Assembly: GCA_963277665.1 (NCBI GenBank)
Contig: OY728165.1
Location: 1,150,068,050 to 1,150,132,049, forward strand
DNA: 64,000 bases
Direction of reading: 5' to 3'
From: Viscum album
Lineage: Eukaryota > Streptophyta > Magnoliopsida > Santalales > Viscaceae
Positions 12,929-25,314 of the stretch are shown piece by piece. The translations under genes and the position numbers were made by a program. Numbering within the stretch: the stretch's first letter is position 1; each line of letters opens with the position of its first letter. The notes beneath the pieces were generated by a model that worked only from the letters and a program-made list of their open reading frames with translations, did not search any database and was not told the DNA's origin.

Positions 12929-13884
12929 TATAGACACCAAGTAATTACATGTAATTCTTTTAATTATATGGAAATATTCAAGTGTTCAGTTTCTGATGGT
13001 ACTTGATTCTGAGGCCTGGGGAGCCCAGAATGTTTTTCTAAAGTTTCTTAATTAATTTCAATAAGAATGTTAGAGGGTTTTTGTTCCTTTTGAACTGGTG
13101 CCTGGAATTGAAATCTGAGGGCACCATTGATCTCACAGTTCCGGTAATTACTTAAGGAGACCTTCACCTCGGCTATAGTTGGTCATTAGCGGAAGATATT
13201 TTTTTCTAACCATCATGAGAAAATAAAAAAAGAAGTGGAAATAAAAATAAACTATCATTATTTTTATTTAAATTTTGACTTCTTTTAAATTCTCTATACG
13301 GTCCACCCAATCTCTTCAAACCCTTTTTTTAATTGTTCCAAACCCCAATATTTAATGACTTCATCAAATGAAGTCATTAAACTTATCAATTACGGGGGTG
13401 GCTCTTCATCACCTTGATTGGGGCTCTTGGTTTTTGCTGGAGAAGATGCTTTGTGGAGGAACTTGCTAGAGAAAACCCCCCTTAGAGGAAGAACTCTTCT
13501 CCTTTGATGGACATTTATCAAATGAAGAACTTCGTCGAAGGATCTCCAATGAGGAACATCTCCAATGATGATGCACTGATGTCCATCTTTCCCTCTCCAC
13601 ACTGACGTCAATGAATATTCAAGGTAGGAATTGTTGATTGTGTATACCCTTTACCCTATTCTTGTGATTCTTCTCGATTTAAGAATAACTATGTTGATTT
13701 TTACTATTCTAATGTGGATGGTACAGGCCAAACGAACACAGCCTGACCCCTCCACAACCTTTGTGGATTTTGGTGTTCTTTGCGGCTTGTTTTCAGGTGG
13801 AGCTAATCTCGATCGTGGTAGTCTTGAATCGATGGAAACGTTCTGAGATGAGTGTGGGAGTCTTCGAAATTAATATTGGACCAC

Positions 13885-14650
13885 TGAGGCTCACCCGGTG
13901 ACCGGTGCTGGTCACCAGCACCGGTAGAGCTCGGGGGTGGCAGCTGGCACTACGGCCGGCCGTGATGATGGTGGCGGCATGACCGTGTCGTTGAAGGAGG
14001 ACCGCGGGAGAGCAAGGATGGCGGTTGGCGCATAGCCGACGACGTGAAGGGGGATGCGGCACGTGTCCGTGCTGTCAGGCATGTAGGGGCTGCGACATGA
14101 GGCAGAAGTGACAAGGGGGGTTCGCCGCAGGACCCCAGAGGTGGTGTGGAACACGAATGAGCTGTGGAGGTGGGTCGGCTTTCCGGCTAGCCGGGGAGCT
14201 GAGCGGGACCCCTGGGTCCAGCGTGGCAGCCGCCGGCTCCACGTGGTGTCAACTGGTTGGCCACCAAACCTGAATGTCTGTGTCGTTCAGGGGACCCATG
14301 GGGCGCCTCGCCCTTGGGAGGCGGCTAGGGTGGACCCCACCGCAGGGCCGCCCTGCTGTGGGCCAACCACAAGCCATGTGTGGGTCCCCAAACCATTATC
14401 CAGATCTGAGCCTACTACAGGCCACCCTGTCACGGTCCAGCCGTGGGCCTCCAACGAGCTACCCAGTCACAGACCTCCTGCGGGCCAGAACACGATGATA
14501 GGCTGGGCCGCGTCAGCAAGCCAGACCGAACCAAGCAGGCCGGGCCAGACCCAGAGGGCAGGTCCATACCCAGGGCTGAACCCTGGTCGACCTATACCGG
14601 GTCAGGTTGGCACAGGCTGGGTTGGGCCGAGTCAGATTGGACCCATACTA
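13885..14650 (+). other. GC-rich block within G1 5' LTR
   Basis: Base composition rises sharply against an AT-rich surround. It begins with a near-perfect palindrome at 13901-13925: ACCGGTGCTGGT, a central C, ACCAGCACCGGT. The homologous block in the 3' LTR is at about 31590-32330, so it belongs to the element and is not a captured host gene in one copy. Confidence 0.6.
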
Positions 14651-15040
14651 GCTTCATCCCCTTTCTACTCTTTCATCCATAACATGAGCTAATAGTGTCT
14701 ATTTGATGAACCATATATGGCACCAGAAACCTTGGATCGAGACTTTCCTTTTTGTATACCCCACTTTAGTTTTGGATAAATTTTGTGTACGGGTGAGTTG
14801 GATCGAACACAAATCCAACCGGGCACTCGGGACTAAAAATACCATGAACATACAAACCAGGTGTCCATTTGATGCACCTTATGTTGAGTTGAGACCCCTA
14901 TTATGTGATGGTCCTTTGGGGATAATTCTTCATGGGACGTCATGGTAGTTGGAGTATCAACCTGTGGATTGGGGAGCGAACCCTCCCGAAATCATGTGAA
15001 CATAGATCAGGAACCATTTGACTGGTTGTAACATGAGAAT

Positions 15041-15232
15041 GGGATCCTATATGGATATGTTCCTTGGTATCCTATATGGGTATACTATACTTTGTGATCT
15101 TATTTGGGATTGTGTTCCAAGATCCCATATAGATCCTCTCTAGGAATCCACGTGTGACTACTCTAGGATCCAACGTGGGACTGTTGTACTAGGATCCTAC
15201 GTGTGTCTGACGATTGAGGATCCTACATGGGT
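15041..15232 (+). repeat. Minisatellite in G1 5' LTR
   Basis: Irregular tandem copies of a unit around GGATCCTACGTGGGTCTG, about 25-40 bp apart. The same array is in the 3' LTR at 32713-32909. Confidence 0.7.
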
Positions 15233-16062
15233 CTGCCTCTCAACAAAATAAAATGATTCAGTAGTTACATTTAATCGTCATTATTACCCTTCCTAAGTTA
15301 TACCTGGAATGAGAGGAGTTCTAATCATTATGGTGAAACCACTGTGGTTCTTCAATGTGTCATGTTACCAAAGAGGTGCTCACCCGTGTGGTTTTACCTT
15401 TGTGGTACTTCTTCCTTCATGGAAAGTTGTGCTTTTGTTTCAGGTGATGGAGATCTACATAATCTTGACAACTTAGGTATATGTATGGGCATACACCCAT
15501 GTAAGGATGATTGTTACTTCATACCTTGTGATTGTACTCGTACTTTTGAGGTTTATCATTTGTGGATTCTGGGAGACCTTTGGTGGTCTCAGGGTCCCTA
15601 ATGAGTATCGTTATACTCACCCCTGCACGGGCTATGACTGCACCATGTTGTGTCTTTTGTAAACGATGAACAATATTGATCAAGGAAAGGGGTGACAGAC
15701 AGGAGGCTTCTCGGAGATGGAATTAGATGAGACATACCACATAGATGAATTTATTGAGATTTGTAGCTACCCTTCAGGTTGTATTCCTAGTGGATGATCG
15801 AGGAGCAGTTTCCCATTTAGTTGTACTTTTACTTTCAGTTGGGCTTGAATAATGGTCCTTATATTTCACATGCTTTTTAATCTAGTAGTTACTTCTGGTT
15901 ACTGCTTTTTGTGTTTTCAGACTGTGTGTGCTGCAGGTTTTAAAGGAAATCCCTTCCTGGTTACTGGGATATACCTTTCAGTGCTAGTAACCAGCTTATG
16001 GCCTTTGGAAGGCGAGCTTGGTGTGTTCACGGCACGGGCCTCGAGGACGGGTTGTGAAAAAT

Positions 16063-16074
16063 TGGTATCAGAGG
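16063..16074 (+). other. Primer binding site of G1
   Basis: TGGTATCAGAGG, three bases after the 5' LTR end. Initiator-Met tRNA type. Confidence 0.87.
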
Positions 16075-16335
16075 AGTCGGTTCTACCATAGAGCATTGGA
16101 CTCTGATCATTTAACAGCAATAGTGTAAAGTGTTATGAATGTGGTTATTAGTTTAGGGAGTCTAGTGTTAGTGTGGTGGTCGACGTATCCATACACCAAG
16201 ACCCTGACTTTTGATTTCTGTCTCGGTGCATGAAAACACTAATTGTGTGTGTTTTGAAAATTTTTCTTTCTGATCTCTTTGAGTCAGACCACTGGGTATA
16301 ACTTATTAATCGTGGAACACCTATTTCATTTCAAA

Positions 16336-17500
16336 ATGCCTCCACATAGACAGCTGGCACTGGTTCCAGGTAGAGCGTGCTGTGATACCCCACTGAGTGA
16401 TGAGGCCTCGGTGTAGGGCCCTTTTTTAGTAGTGGCACTAGTAGAGGCACCAACGGTACCATTATCTGTTCGGCCACTGATGCCACCAGCCCCAACAACA
16501 GAGAGTGCATGCCACTTGAACGCATTGCATGAGTTCCAGCGGCAGATGCTACCAAGGTTAAGGGGTGAGACAGACCCAAAGGCTGTTGAGGATTGGTCAG
16601 AGGTTGTGGTGAGAGTCTTCTGACTGGAAGGGACACATGTTGATCTCATGGTGATCCTAGCCGCCAGTCTTCTACAGATAGCAGCAGACAGATGGTGGAG
16701 CTTGATGCTTCAGGTTCACGATGAGGTGACACTTCTCTAGGTAGACTTTGGAGCCTATTTCGGGCAGAGTTGGTCCCAGTGACCCTTCACGCGGTGCGTA
16801 TATAGAAGATTCTTCATCTACAATAGGGCATCATGACTCTAGCTCGGTACTCAGCGAATCTCACCGAACATTCACACAACTCTAGTGATATGGTGTGGAA
16901 CCCATTATTCAGGGCCCAGACCATCGAGCAGGGACTAATGCAGGAGATATGATCTTTGAGGATTTCTCTCAGCATCCTGATGTAGGCGAGGGTGTTAGAG
17001 AAAGACCTCTAAGTGGAGAGTTTTCTTGCTAATCAGTCACCAGCAGTGAGACCCACCACTGGGTGTCACGTAGCAGAGACTTCTGCAGCTAGCAGTAGAC
17101 ATATTTCATAGAGGTCCAGGAGTACTAGACCTATAGGTGGAAGACCACAAGATTCAGGGTCAGTTGTGTGGGGCACCCAAGATAGAGCTAGTCATGCGGG
17201 GAGCATGCAGTGTTATGCATGCAGTGAGCAGGGTTACATGGCTCATAACTTCCTGACCCGCCATACGGATGATCATTAGACGATCGAAAGATTTCCTAGG
17301 AAAATACAAATGTTCGACCTAGGAGGTCCGCAGGGAGCAGGAAAATGTGGTAGAGGATATGGTCGTGCATCTTGTTGTGAGTGACGATTCGAGGTGTTAC
17401 TGCCACCACCACCAGGTGGTCCACCCCGACCACAGGGAGCAGGTGGAAAAGGGTGAGCTCAGCTCCAGGCAGCTAAGGCCTACAACCATGGTGCTCTGGA
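16336..17500 (+). pseudogene. G1 gag relic
   Basis: An ATG at 16336 opens a frame (MPPHRQLALVPGR) that soon meets a stop but continues recognisably: HEFQRQMLPRLRGETDPKAV and WSEVVVRVF are typical of plant Gypsy capsid regions, followed by a DRWW-type motif near 16690. A zinc knuckle remains at about 17209-17260 (CYACSEQGYMAHNF); its two Cys of CX2C are present but the His is Tyr and the last Cys is Phe. Gag would form the virus-like particle and bind RNA in the cytoplasm. This copy is broken by many stops. The boundary with pol is approximate. Confidence 0.7.
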
Positions 17501-20500
17501 GATGATATGTGGTACGATCTGTGTATACTCCACCTTATCTACATTACTTATAGAACATGTTCCATTCATTATTTTATTACCACTTCCCTCTTTCAGAGCT
17601 CGGAGATTCTAGTGGAGCCGTTGGCTCGATCTATACGGCTAGAGACTCTTACATGATAGGATTCGACTATTACACACTTGTGTCGACTGTGTGAGCTTAC
17701 TCTTGGAGGTGATAGATTCTGCTAGGATCTTTTAGTTGAGGCGTTGAGGCCTTAGGAAGTCATCTTGGGTATAGATTGGTTATCTATAGTCCATGCCCAG
17801 ATTTAGTGCATTAGGCGAAAAGTGCGGTGTATCCAAGAGGATGGGACTATGTTTACCTTCATTGGTGAGAAGGGAGCCTTTGCAGCACATAATGGAATTA
17901 CCTGGAGAAGAGTGCAGCTGATCACTCATCAGTTGGCCAGCCTTACCCACAGAGCGTTTAATGTGGAGAGTCTGAGTTATCATGTTGTGGTGGACTAGTA
18001 CATGGATGTTTTCCCTGATGATATGTCAGGTCTACCACTTCCTAGAGAGTTGGGATTTTACATTGACTTGTACCCCAGGATGGCATCGATATCTACACCA
18101 GCGTATTGGATGGCTCCCGAAGAGGTTCGTGAGCTACAGGTACAACTGGAGGACTTATAGCGGAAGGTGTTCATCCAGGCTAGTGTTTATCCTCAAGCAA
18201 CCCAAATTTTGTTCTCCCTGAAGTCAGATGGGAGCATGAGACTTTCTGTTCACTATCAGTGCCAGAACCAGGTGACTGTGAAGAACAAGTACCCTCTCAT
18301 AGTACGAGATGAGGATGTGCAGAAGAAGAATTTAAGATGTCAGTACAACCATTATGAGTTTTTGGTCATGTAGTTTAGCATGATCAATGCTCTAGTAGTG
18401 TTCATGGGACTCATGAACAAGACCTTTTAGCTATACCTTGATCGCTTTGTAGTAGTCTTCATCAATGACATTCTGATCTACTCAGCTACTCAGGACCAAT
18501 ATGCCTATCATTTTCAAGTAGTTCTAGACACACTCCGAGAGAACCAGATTTATGGTAAGCTCTCGAAGTTCCAGATCTGAATTCGAGAGGTTCACTTTAT
18601 GGGACATGTCATCTCTAAGGATTGAGTTGCGGTGGATCCGGAAATGATTAAGGAGGTACTTTATTGGGATCCACCCAAGAGTGTGATGGAGGTATGGAGT
18701 TTCCTGGGTTTGGCTGGATACTACAGAAGATTTGTGCCAGATTTCTCTAGAGTTGCAGCACCTTTACCAGCATTAACGAAGAAGGGTAAACCCTTCATGT
18801 GGTTGGAGAGATGTCAATAGAGTATTCAAGAGCAGAGGCAAAGGCTGACTAGTGCCCCCATATTGAGTCTTATGGAGGAGGGAGTTGGGTATGTAGTCTA
18901 CTGCGATGCATCAGGGCCCTAGCTCAGAGGTTTCCTAATATAGGAGCGAGCAATTATCGCATACGGTTCTCGATAGCTAAGAAAAGCTGATCATAACTAT
19001 GCTACCCATGTCCTTGACTTAGCAGCAGTGGTCTAAGCTTTGAAGATGTTGTGACACTATCTTATAGGAGAGAGTTTTACTATCTACTCTGATCACCAGA
19101 GTCTCAAGTATATCTCCTCCCAGAAGGACCTGAACCTGAGACAACGGTGTTGGCTTGAGTTCCCCCAGGACTATGACTTAAAGATAGTCTATACTCCTGG
19201 GAAGGGGAATGTTGTAGCAGATTCACTTAGTAGGAGATCTGGTATACAACTCCTAGGTGAGGTGATGAAGCAGCTAGCTGCTTTGTAGATATCCTTTGTG
19301 GATCGAGATGGAGCTATTTTTCTTCAGTCTCTTACAGTCACTCCCCCACTCCTTCAGCGAGTCCGAGAGGCGCAACGTGAGGACACTAACTTTGATGCTT
19401 TACATGCTTAGATATCCATAGGACATGTACCTGATAGATTTTTTGAAGGTGAAGAACACACCATCCTTTTCAGAGGATGTACCATGGTACCAGTGTCGCT
19501 TTGGGAAGAAGTGTTGAGGTAGTTCCACACATCCACTCTAGCAGTACATCTAGGAGTGATGAAGATGTACCAGGACCTCTGACGATAGCACTGGTGGTCA
19601 GGAATGAAGAAAGTGGTAGGATAGTTTGTCTCTCGGTGCCTCACTTGTCAGAAGGTGAAGGCGGAAATCAGGTACCAGCAGGCTTAGTTCATACTATAGA
19701 GGTCCCAAAGTGGAAATGGGATGGAATATCTATGTACTTCGTGATAGGACTTCCACATACATCCAGGGGTCATGATTCTATCTAGGTAATCATCAAATAA
19801 CTCACCAAGTATTCCCACTTCCTACAGATCATAGAGTAGGGTTTAGTAGAGAGATTTAGATGCCTCTATGTGTAGGAGATTATGCGGCTACATGGAGTAC
19901 CCTCGACGATTTTCTCTGATCGTGATGAATTTTTCACTTCCCGAAAATGGAAGGGGTTGTATGAGGCTTTCGGGATACATCATCATTTGATCATTGTCTT
20001 CCATCCTCAGACGGATGTCCAGACTGAGCGGACCATTCAGAACCACAAGTACATGCTGTGTTCTTGCGTCCTCGACGTTGATCACTGCTGGGAGGATCAC
20101 TTGACCTTGGTGTAGTTTTCATAAAACAATAGCTTCCACTCCACCATTGGGATGGCACCATACAAGGATTTGTATGGCTGACCTTGCAGATCACCATTGT
20201 GCTGGACTAACCCAAGGGAGTTAGCAATCATGAGACCAGAGATGGTACAAGATACCATAGAGAAGGTCAATATCATCCAAGAGTGAATTAAGATCTCACA
20301 TACCAGGCAGAATTCGTATGTCGACAGGATATGGAGACCTCTGGAGTTTGAGGATGCTCACCACGTCTTTCTACAAGTCTCACCTCGACGAGGTTTTCGT
20401 AGATTTGGTCAGGGTGGTAAGTTATCTCTGAGGTTTAGCAGACCCTTTAAGATCCCCAGTAGAGTTGGAAAGGTGTCTTACCACCTAGCACATCCCCCTC

Positions 20501-20781
20501 AGTTGCACTGGGTGCACGATGTTTTTCACGTATCCTAGCTAAGGAGATACGTGCATGATCTTACTCACATATTTGACTGGGGTGATCTTGACATCGATGA
20601 AGTGGAGATGTTTCCGGAGCATCCAGTGAATATTGAGGATCGAAAGGAGAGAGTTCATTATGGGAGATTGATACCTTTGGTGTGTGTACGTTGGCAGCAT
20701 AGGAACCCCCATGAGAGCACATGCGAGCGAGAGGCTCAGATTCGTGCTCAGTACCCCCACTTGTTTTCCATGATTTTGTGA
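17500..20781 (+). pseudogene. G1 pol relic (protease, RT, RNase H, integrase, chromodomain)
   Basis: The protease end motif ILGIDWLS is at about 17765. RT begins with SDGSMRL (about 18225), but the segment that should carry FSKIDLRSGYHQL is missing at about 18307-18315: DED is joined straight to VQKK, removing the first catalytic Asp. The second catalytic motif reads FINDIL (about 18458-18472) instead of FIDDIL, so RT is dead twice over. [15 protein letters not shown], RNase H (VYCDAS, SDHQSLKY, VADSLSR) and integrase (FSDRDEF, QTERTIQ) follow; the first integrase Asp context reads MYF instead of MDF. It ends with a chromodomain-like stretch (HPVNIEDR ... VRWQHR ... PHLF). Multiple in-frame stops throughout. 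Confidence 0.82.
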
Positions 20782-20808
20782 AGTTACTTTTGGGGATGAA
20801 AAGCCCTG

Positions 20809-20820
20809 AGGTGGAGAGAA
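20809..20820 (+). other. Polypurine tract of G1
   Basis: AGGTGGAGAGAA lies directly before the 3' LTR start TGTAAAGACCC. Confidence 0.75.
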
Positions 20821-21354
20821 TGTAAAGACCCAGAAATTTAATTTAATTTTTTTAAATTATATGGAAATATTTGAGTCTACAGTTTTTTACTGAACATAAT
20901 TTAGAGGCCTGGAGAGCCCGGAATATTTTTATGAAGTTTCTTAAGTACTTTCCGTAAGCGTGTGAGTGTGTTTTTGTACCTTTTGAACCGGTGCTCAGAA
21001 TATAATTTCGAGGGCATCATTGATCTTGCAGCACCGGTAGTGTCTTAAGGAGACCTTCACCTCGACTGTAGTTGGTCGTGGGTGGAAGAAATTTTTTGCT
21101 ACCCATCGTGGGAAAATAAAAAAAATGGAAATAAAAATAAACTAACATTATTTTTATGTAACTTTTGAATTCATTTGAATTCTCGGTGGGGACCACCCAA
21201 TCTCTTAAAACCCTTTTTATAATTGTACCAAACCACAACATTTAATTTCTTCATTAAATTATGTCAATAAACCTATCAATTAAGGGAGAGGCTCTTCATC
21301 ACCTTGATTGGGGCTCTTGGTTTTTGATGGAGAAGAAGCGTAGTGGAGGATCTT
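20821..21354 (+). repeat. G1 3' LTR, first piece
   Basis: Aligns with the start of the 5' LTR (12929-13455). It ends inside GTGGAGGATCTT, where E3 is inserted. Confidence 0.85.
21350..21354. repeat. Target duplication of E3, left (ATCTT)
   Basis: Perfect match with 31172-31176. Removing E3 and one copy restores the G1 LTR (GGATCTTGCTGGAGG). Confidence 0.93.
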
Positions 21355-22083
21355 TGTAACGTCCTAAAGTTATTCAATGGAAATTCCCTTCTTATATTTA
21401 TGTCATAAAATCACATAAAAACACAACATAATGAACTACTATGTGATAAGTGACCTTTAAACATAATTTTGTCACTTATGTGTTTGGAATTTCGAAAATC
21501 TGGCTTACCCGGTTGTGTTCAAGATATTTATTGGAGTCCGATAAGAAAAACATAATTTTTTGGTGAATAGTAACCTAGCCTAATGAATAGTAACATACCG
21601 TTATGAATAAGGATATACCCTAATGAATAGTAACCTCACCTATGATAGTATAAAATCAATATTCAAGTTGGAAGTACAATATACCTATGTTTTAGAATGA
21701 GTTAATTCAGGTTTTAAATCTGGTTTTTGATAATAAAATATGATTTTAATTAAATATTAAAAAAATCATATTTGGAAAATTAATTTTTGAAAAATGAACA
21801 TCATTTTTGGATTTTACACGTCGAAAAAATTTTAGGGTGGTTTTTTGATATTTTTATGAAATACATGAATTTTTGATGAATAGTAAAATATGGTAATTTA
21901 CCGTATATATACAATATAAGTTAAATAAACTATTCCTAGAATCATGGATGATGTCACCACCCATGGTTTGAATTCACATGACCCATTTAATATTCTTGGT
22001 CATGGAATACTTACTATTCTTTATCTTGGGAAGAAATAATAAATTAATGATTATTATATTATGAAATCCCTCCTCTCCTCCAC

Positions 22084-22090
22084 TATAAAA
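22084..22090 (+). promoter_or_regulatory. TATA box, E3 5' LTR
   Basis: TATAAAA in CACTATAAAACCCCCC, identical context in the other LTR. Confidence 0.65.
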
Positions 22091-23242
22091 CCCCCCTTTA
22101 CTCCCTCTTCTCTCCACTCCTCTCAAGCTTCATGCCTTCTCTAAATTCTACCCAAATCATTCCCCAAGGTCCTCCCCCATATCCAAAATCTCTCAGCCTC
22201 CTCAAAATACCAAAACCTCTCCCCTTAATAGGTTCTCAAAGAAGGAAGTCTCAAGAGGTCATTAATAACAAGTGGAGAACACCACCAGATTTAAGGTAAG
22301 GGATCCTCCCCTTTTCTCTCTTAATAAATATTTTCCTCTATACTTTAGCTTCTAATGTGTACTAGAAAATGATGGGGTAGGTTTAAGAACCTCACCAATA
22401 TTTCATTCTAGATTTATATGTGATGAGAAACCCCATTTCTCTCTCATCAATCCCTCTTGGTCACACCAGACACCATGCTGATAAAATCATAACGAATTCT
22501 ACCTGAACCTTCTTTGTTCTTTTGGGTTTCCTTATATTTCTTTAAAAATGGTGTTATCTTATCTATCTATGTGATTCTTATGACTTCAGGTTAGTTGTAC
22601 AATATTATTTTATCAATACACTTTCATCACATTCTTTCGGGGATATACATGATTTTGAAAGATTCCCTCCATAGAACTTTCTGATAAGAAAACCTGTTTT
22701 AAGGGGACTTCCCAAAATTTTTACCCAAATTTCAAGTTCACTCTATCCGATGTTTTAAAACACCATTGTATTTATAAAATCAGTATTTTTATTATGAAAA
22801 ACTTCTTGGTTCAATTCTGGTTTTATATAAAATAATTTCCTCTTTTCTATTTGAAAAGCTCTAGAGTGCTTTCCTTAAGACCGCACAAAAATGTTTTAAT
22901 GATAATGTTTCTAAAATACATTTTTTGTATGTTGTCACTTATATTTGACACCAGTTACCATGTTATATGCCTATATGACCCTATTAATGTCCATTTATGT
23001 TCTAATCCTTTCCTTTCATGGACTCTTTCGTGATACACCCATTGCATATGTTTGGTGTCAGGATTGTGGTACCCAATTATTTCCATGGGTACCCTTATAT
23101 TTATGTATGTATGATTTTGTATGATTATTTATGTGGCAAGATTATTTATGTGGCAAGAATATTCATGAATATGTTGAGATGGGTGTGCCCATATAGCGCT
23201 CCCATGCATTGGGTAAGGTTAAGCCTCATGAGATGCGATGTT

Positions 23243-23320
23243 AAACGGGATTGGCGGTTAGCCTTGACCCGTACTAAAATGGGAAACGGGATTGGCAGTT
23301 AGCCTTGACCCGTACTAAAG
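23243..23320 (+). repeat. 41-bp tandem hairpin repeat in E3 5' LTR
   Basis: Two near-identical units starting AAACGGGATTGGCGGTTAGC. Each can fold through ACGGG...CCCGT with an inner GGC...GCC. The 3' LTR carries the same pair at 30692-30769, more diverged. Confidence 0.7.
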
Positions 23321-23723
23321 ATATGATTTAATATTCTTCCACATTTATATGATTCCATGTTTATCGGATCCCATACTGATATTAAATGATTTCATAAGTT
23401 TCATTCTTTGGATATCATTATGTCATCTCTCTTAATTCATGTGCTTGAGGTGTGTCCTTATGTTCATTCCCCTACTGAGCATTTTTAGCTCATCCCTTTG
23501 TTCATGTGTTCCCCAGGGTACCGTATGCAGATGTAAGGTCTCAATGAAAGCTAGGAGATCATTATGGGGATTAAATAAATAATTGTTTTTTAGCCCCAGG
23601 TTTTATGTTATAGTACCTATTATTCCAAGACACTAGACATAACGATCTTTGGCTTGTACTCTGATGGTTATTTATGCTTGAAATAATGAAATCTTTTATG
23701 TAAAATGATTGGGTCGCTATAGT

Positions 23724-23735
23724 TGGTATCAGAGG
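23724..23735 (+). other. Primer binding site of E3
   Basis: TGGTATCAGAGG, two bases after the 5' LTR end. Confidence 0.9.
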
Positions 23736-24246
23736 ATGGTCTAGTCTTTTTGCAGATTTGGAATATAACACATTAGTGAGAACCTTAAGGATGAGACCAA
23801 GTATAAGAAAAGAGTCCTAAATTTTGGTGAGTATATAGTAAGTGGTTTATCAAGAAAATACATCCTTGTCTAGATATGGGAAGATAAAGGCGGCTTTCGC
23901 ACAGATGTATCTAGGGGTAAAACGTGAAAACACTGCTTTGAGCTAGACTCTAATGGTAACTGTTGCATGAAAACAGGCATTTCTGCACTCTTGGTTACAA
24001 CATTCCCAGAGGATATGCTTTGGTAGATTCGCAAGCTTAGTACAAACCATTATTAAGGGACAAAACGAAGCCCATTAGAATATAAGTTAAGAAATAGATC
24101 GAGGATAACCTATATATAAACCTAAGGAATCACAAGTCATGATATAATTTTTCTTTATAAGTTCATACTTTTATGTTCAAAGTTTCTTTTTATGCTCAAT
24201 AGATAAGTATTCAAGACCTCTAATTATACATTATTTTTCATAGTTA

Positions 24247-25314
24247 ATGGCGGTAAATAGAAGAACACGTTACAACAACCAATGTGAGAGGCAATGTAAG
24301 GATTTCCCTAATGACATGCCTAATGTGATGGAAGCAGGTGCTCAAAACATCATGGAAGTACTTTCTTAGCTGGATCGAGTTATGAATAATAACTTGAATC
24401 AGGTGGAACGTCCCCCTCCTCCAAGGAAAGAGCAAGTTGTCGTAGAATCCTTCATGTGGCAAAGGTCTCCCATGTTTAGCAGGTCTTCTGATCCCCTCCT
24501 CACAGAAAAATGGATTAACTCCATTGAAAAGATTTTCTCAGTCCTCCTGTGCTCGGAAGAAGAGAAAATTGTACTTGCAATCTATCATTTTGATGGGGAA
24601 GCTGATCAGTGGTGGACACTGAGCAAGAATATGAAGTCCTAAGAGGAAATTGATTCCATATAATGGGACGAATTTAAGAGGATGTTTTTCAACAAATCTT
24701 TTCCTCGAAACCTCCATCTCAAGATGAGAAGAGAGTTCCTTGGACTTAAGCAGAAGGAAGATGAGTCCATTGGGGAGTATGAAGAGAACTTTACAAGGCA
24801 TTCAAGGTATGCCTATGGCTATGTCATGAACACTGAAAGCAAGGTGGATCGATACTTTAACGAACTAAATCCGAGTATATGAAAAGTTTTGGCAATTTGA
24901 GACTTCGACAGATATGAGAAGATTGTCTGTTGTGCCCTAAAGGTTGAAATGGAGATTAGAGACTCTAAGTGGCCTCATGGGCCTAGTGAAAAGAATCAGA
25001 AAATGGAGAACATCATGGATGGTTCATCAAAGAAATCCCATGATGGATAGAAGCCTCACTTTCCCCTTTTCAAGAATTGTTGGAAGAAGCATCTTGGTGA
25101 CTGTCTCAAGGGAACCAAGAATTGCTTCAAATGTGGAATGTTTGGTCATATGGCCAAGAACTACCAAATGTATATGAAAAATCCCACTAATGTTGAAGAA
25201 GAAAGGAAGGTTCAGATCAAAACTCAGCCTGAAGTGCTGTGTTTTAACTACAAGGAGCTTGGGAATTATGAGAACACTTTCCCTAAGATGAGGGTTGTCA
25301 GAGGCAATCTGTAA
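24247..25314 (+). pseudogene. E3 gag relic
   Basis: Starts at ATG 24247 (MAVNRRTRYNN), the same kind of basic start as in E2. The capsid-like core is clear: SDPLLTEKWINSIEKIFSVL, GEADQWW, then MRREFLGLKQKEDESIGEYE. Zinc-knuckle remains: CFKCGMFGHMAKNY (last Cys changed to Tyr) and CFNYKELGNYENTF (several ligands lost). Nonsense codons interrupt the frame at about 24367, 24640, 24661, 24880, 24898 and 25048; the segment closes at TAA 25312. All pieces stay in one frame, so decay was by point mutation. An acceptor-like TTTTTCATAG ends 3 nt before the ATG. Confidence 0.85.

Larger units (their letters stand above)
12929..16059 (+). repeat. G1 5' LTR (3131 bp)
   Basis: The start TATAGACACC corresponds to TGTAAAGACCC of the 3' LTR, and the end GTTGTGAAA corresponds to GTTGTGACA at 60408. 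It contains a GC-rich block (about 13885-14650) and a minisatellite (15041-15232), both also present in the 3' LTR. The 194-codon frame at 14108-14692 falls in the GC-rich block and is not supported as a gene. Confidence 0.82.
21355..23721 (+). repeat. E3 5' LTR
   Basis: TATA box at 22084, donor-like AGGTAAG at 22294-22300, an inverted repeat GATGAGA...TCTCATC near 22421-22450, and a 41-bp tandem pair at 23243-23320 close to its end. It ends directly before the PBS. Confidence 0.92.

Noticed and set aside
14108..14692. 194-codon open frame, the second longest in the window
   Set aside because: It lies in the GC-rich block of the G1 LTR where stops are rare in all frames, overlaps open frames in other frames, is low in complexity and is only partly kept in the other LTR.
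20539..20781. Separate small gene at the end of G1
   Set aside because: The plus-strand frame is the chromodomain-like end of pol (HPVNIEDR ... PHLF) and the minus-strand frame is its shadow.
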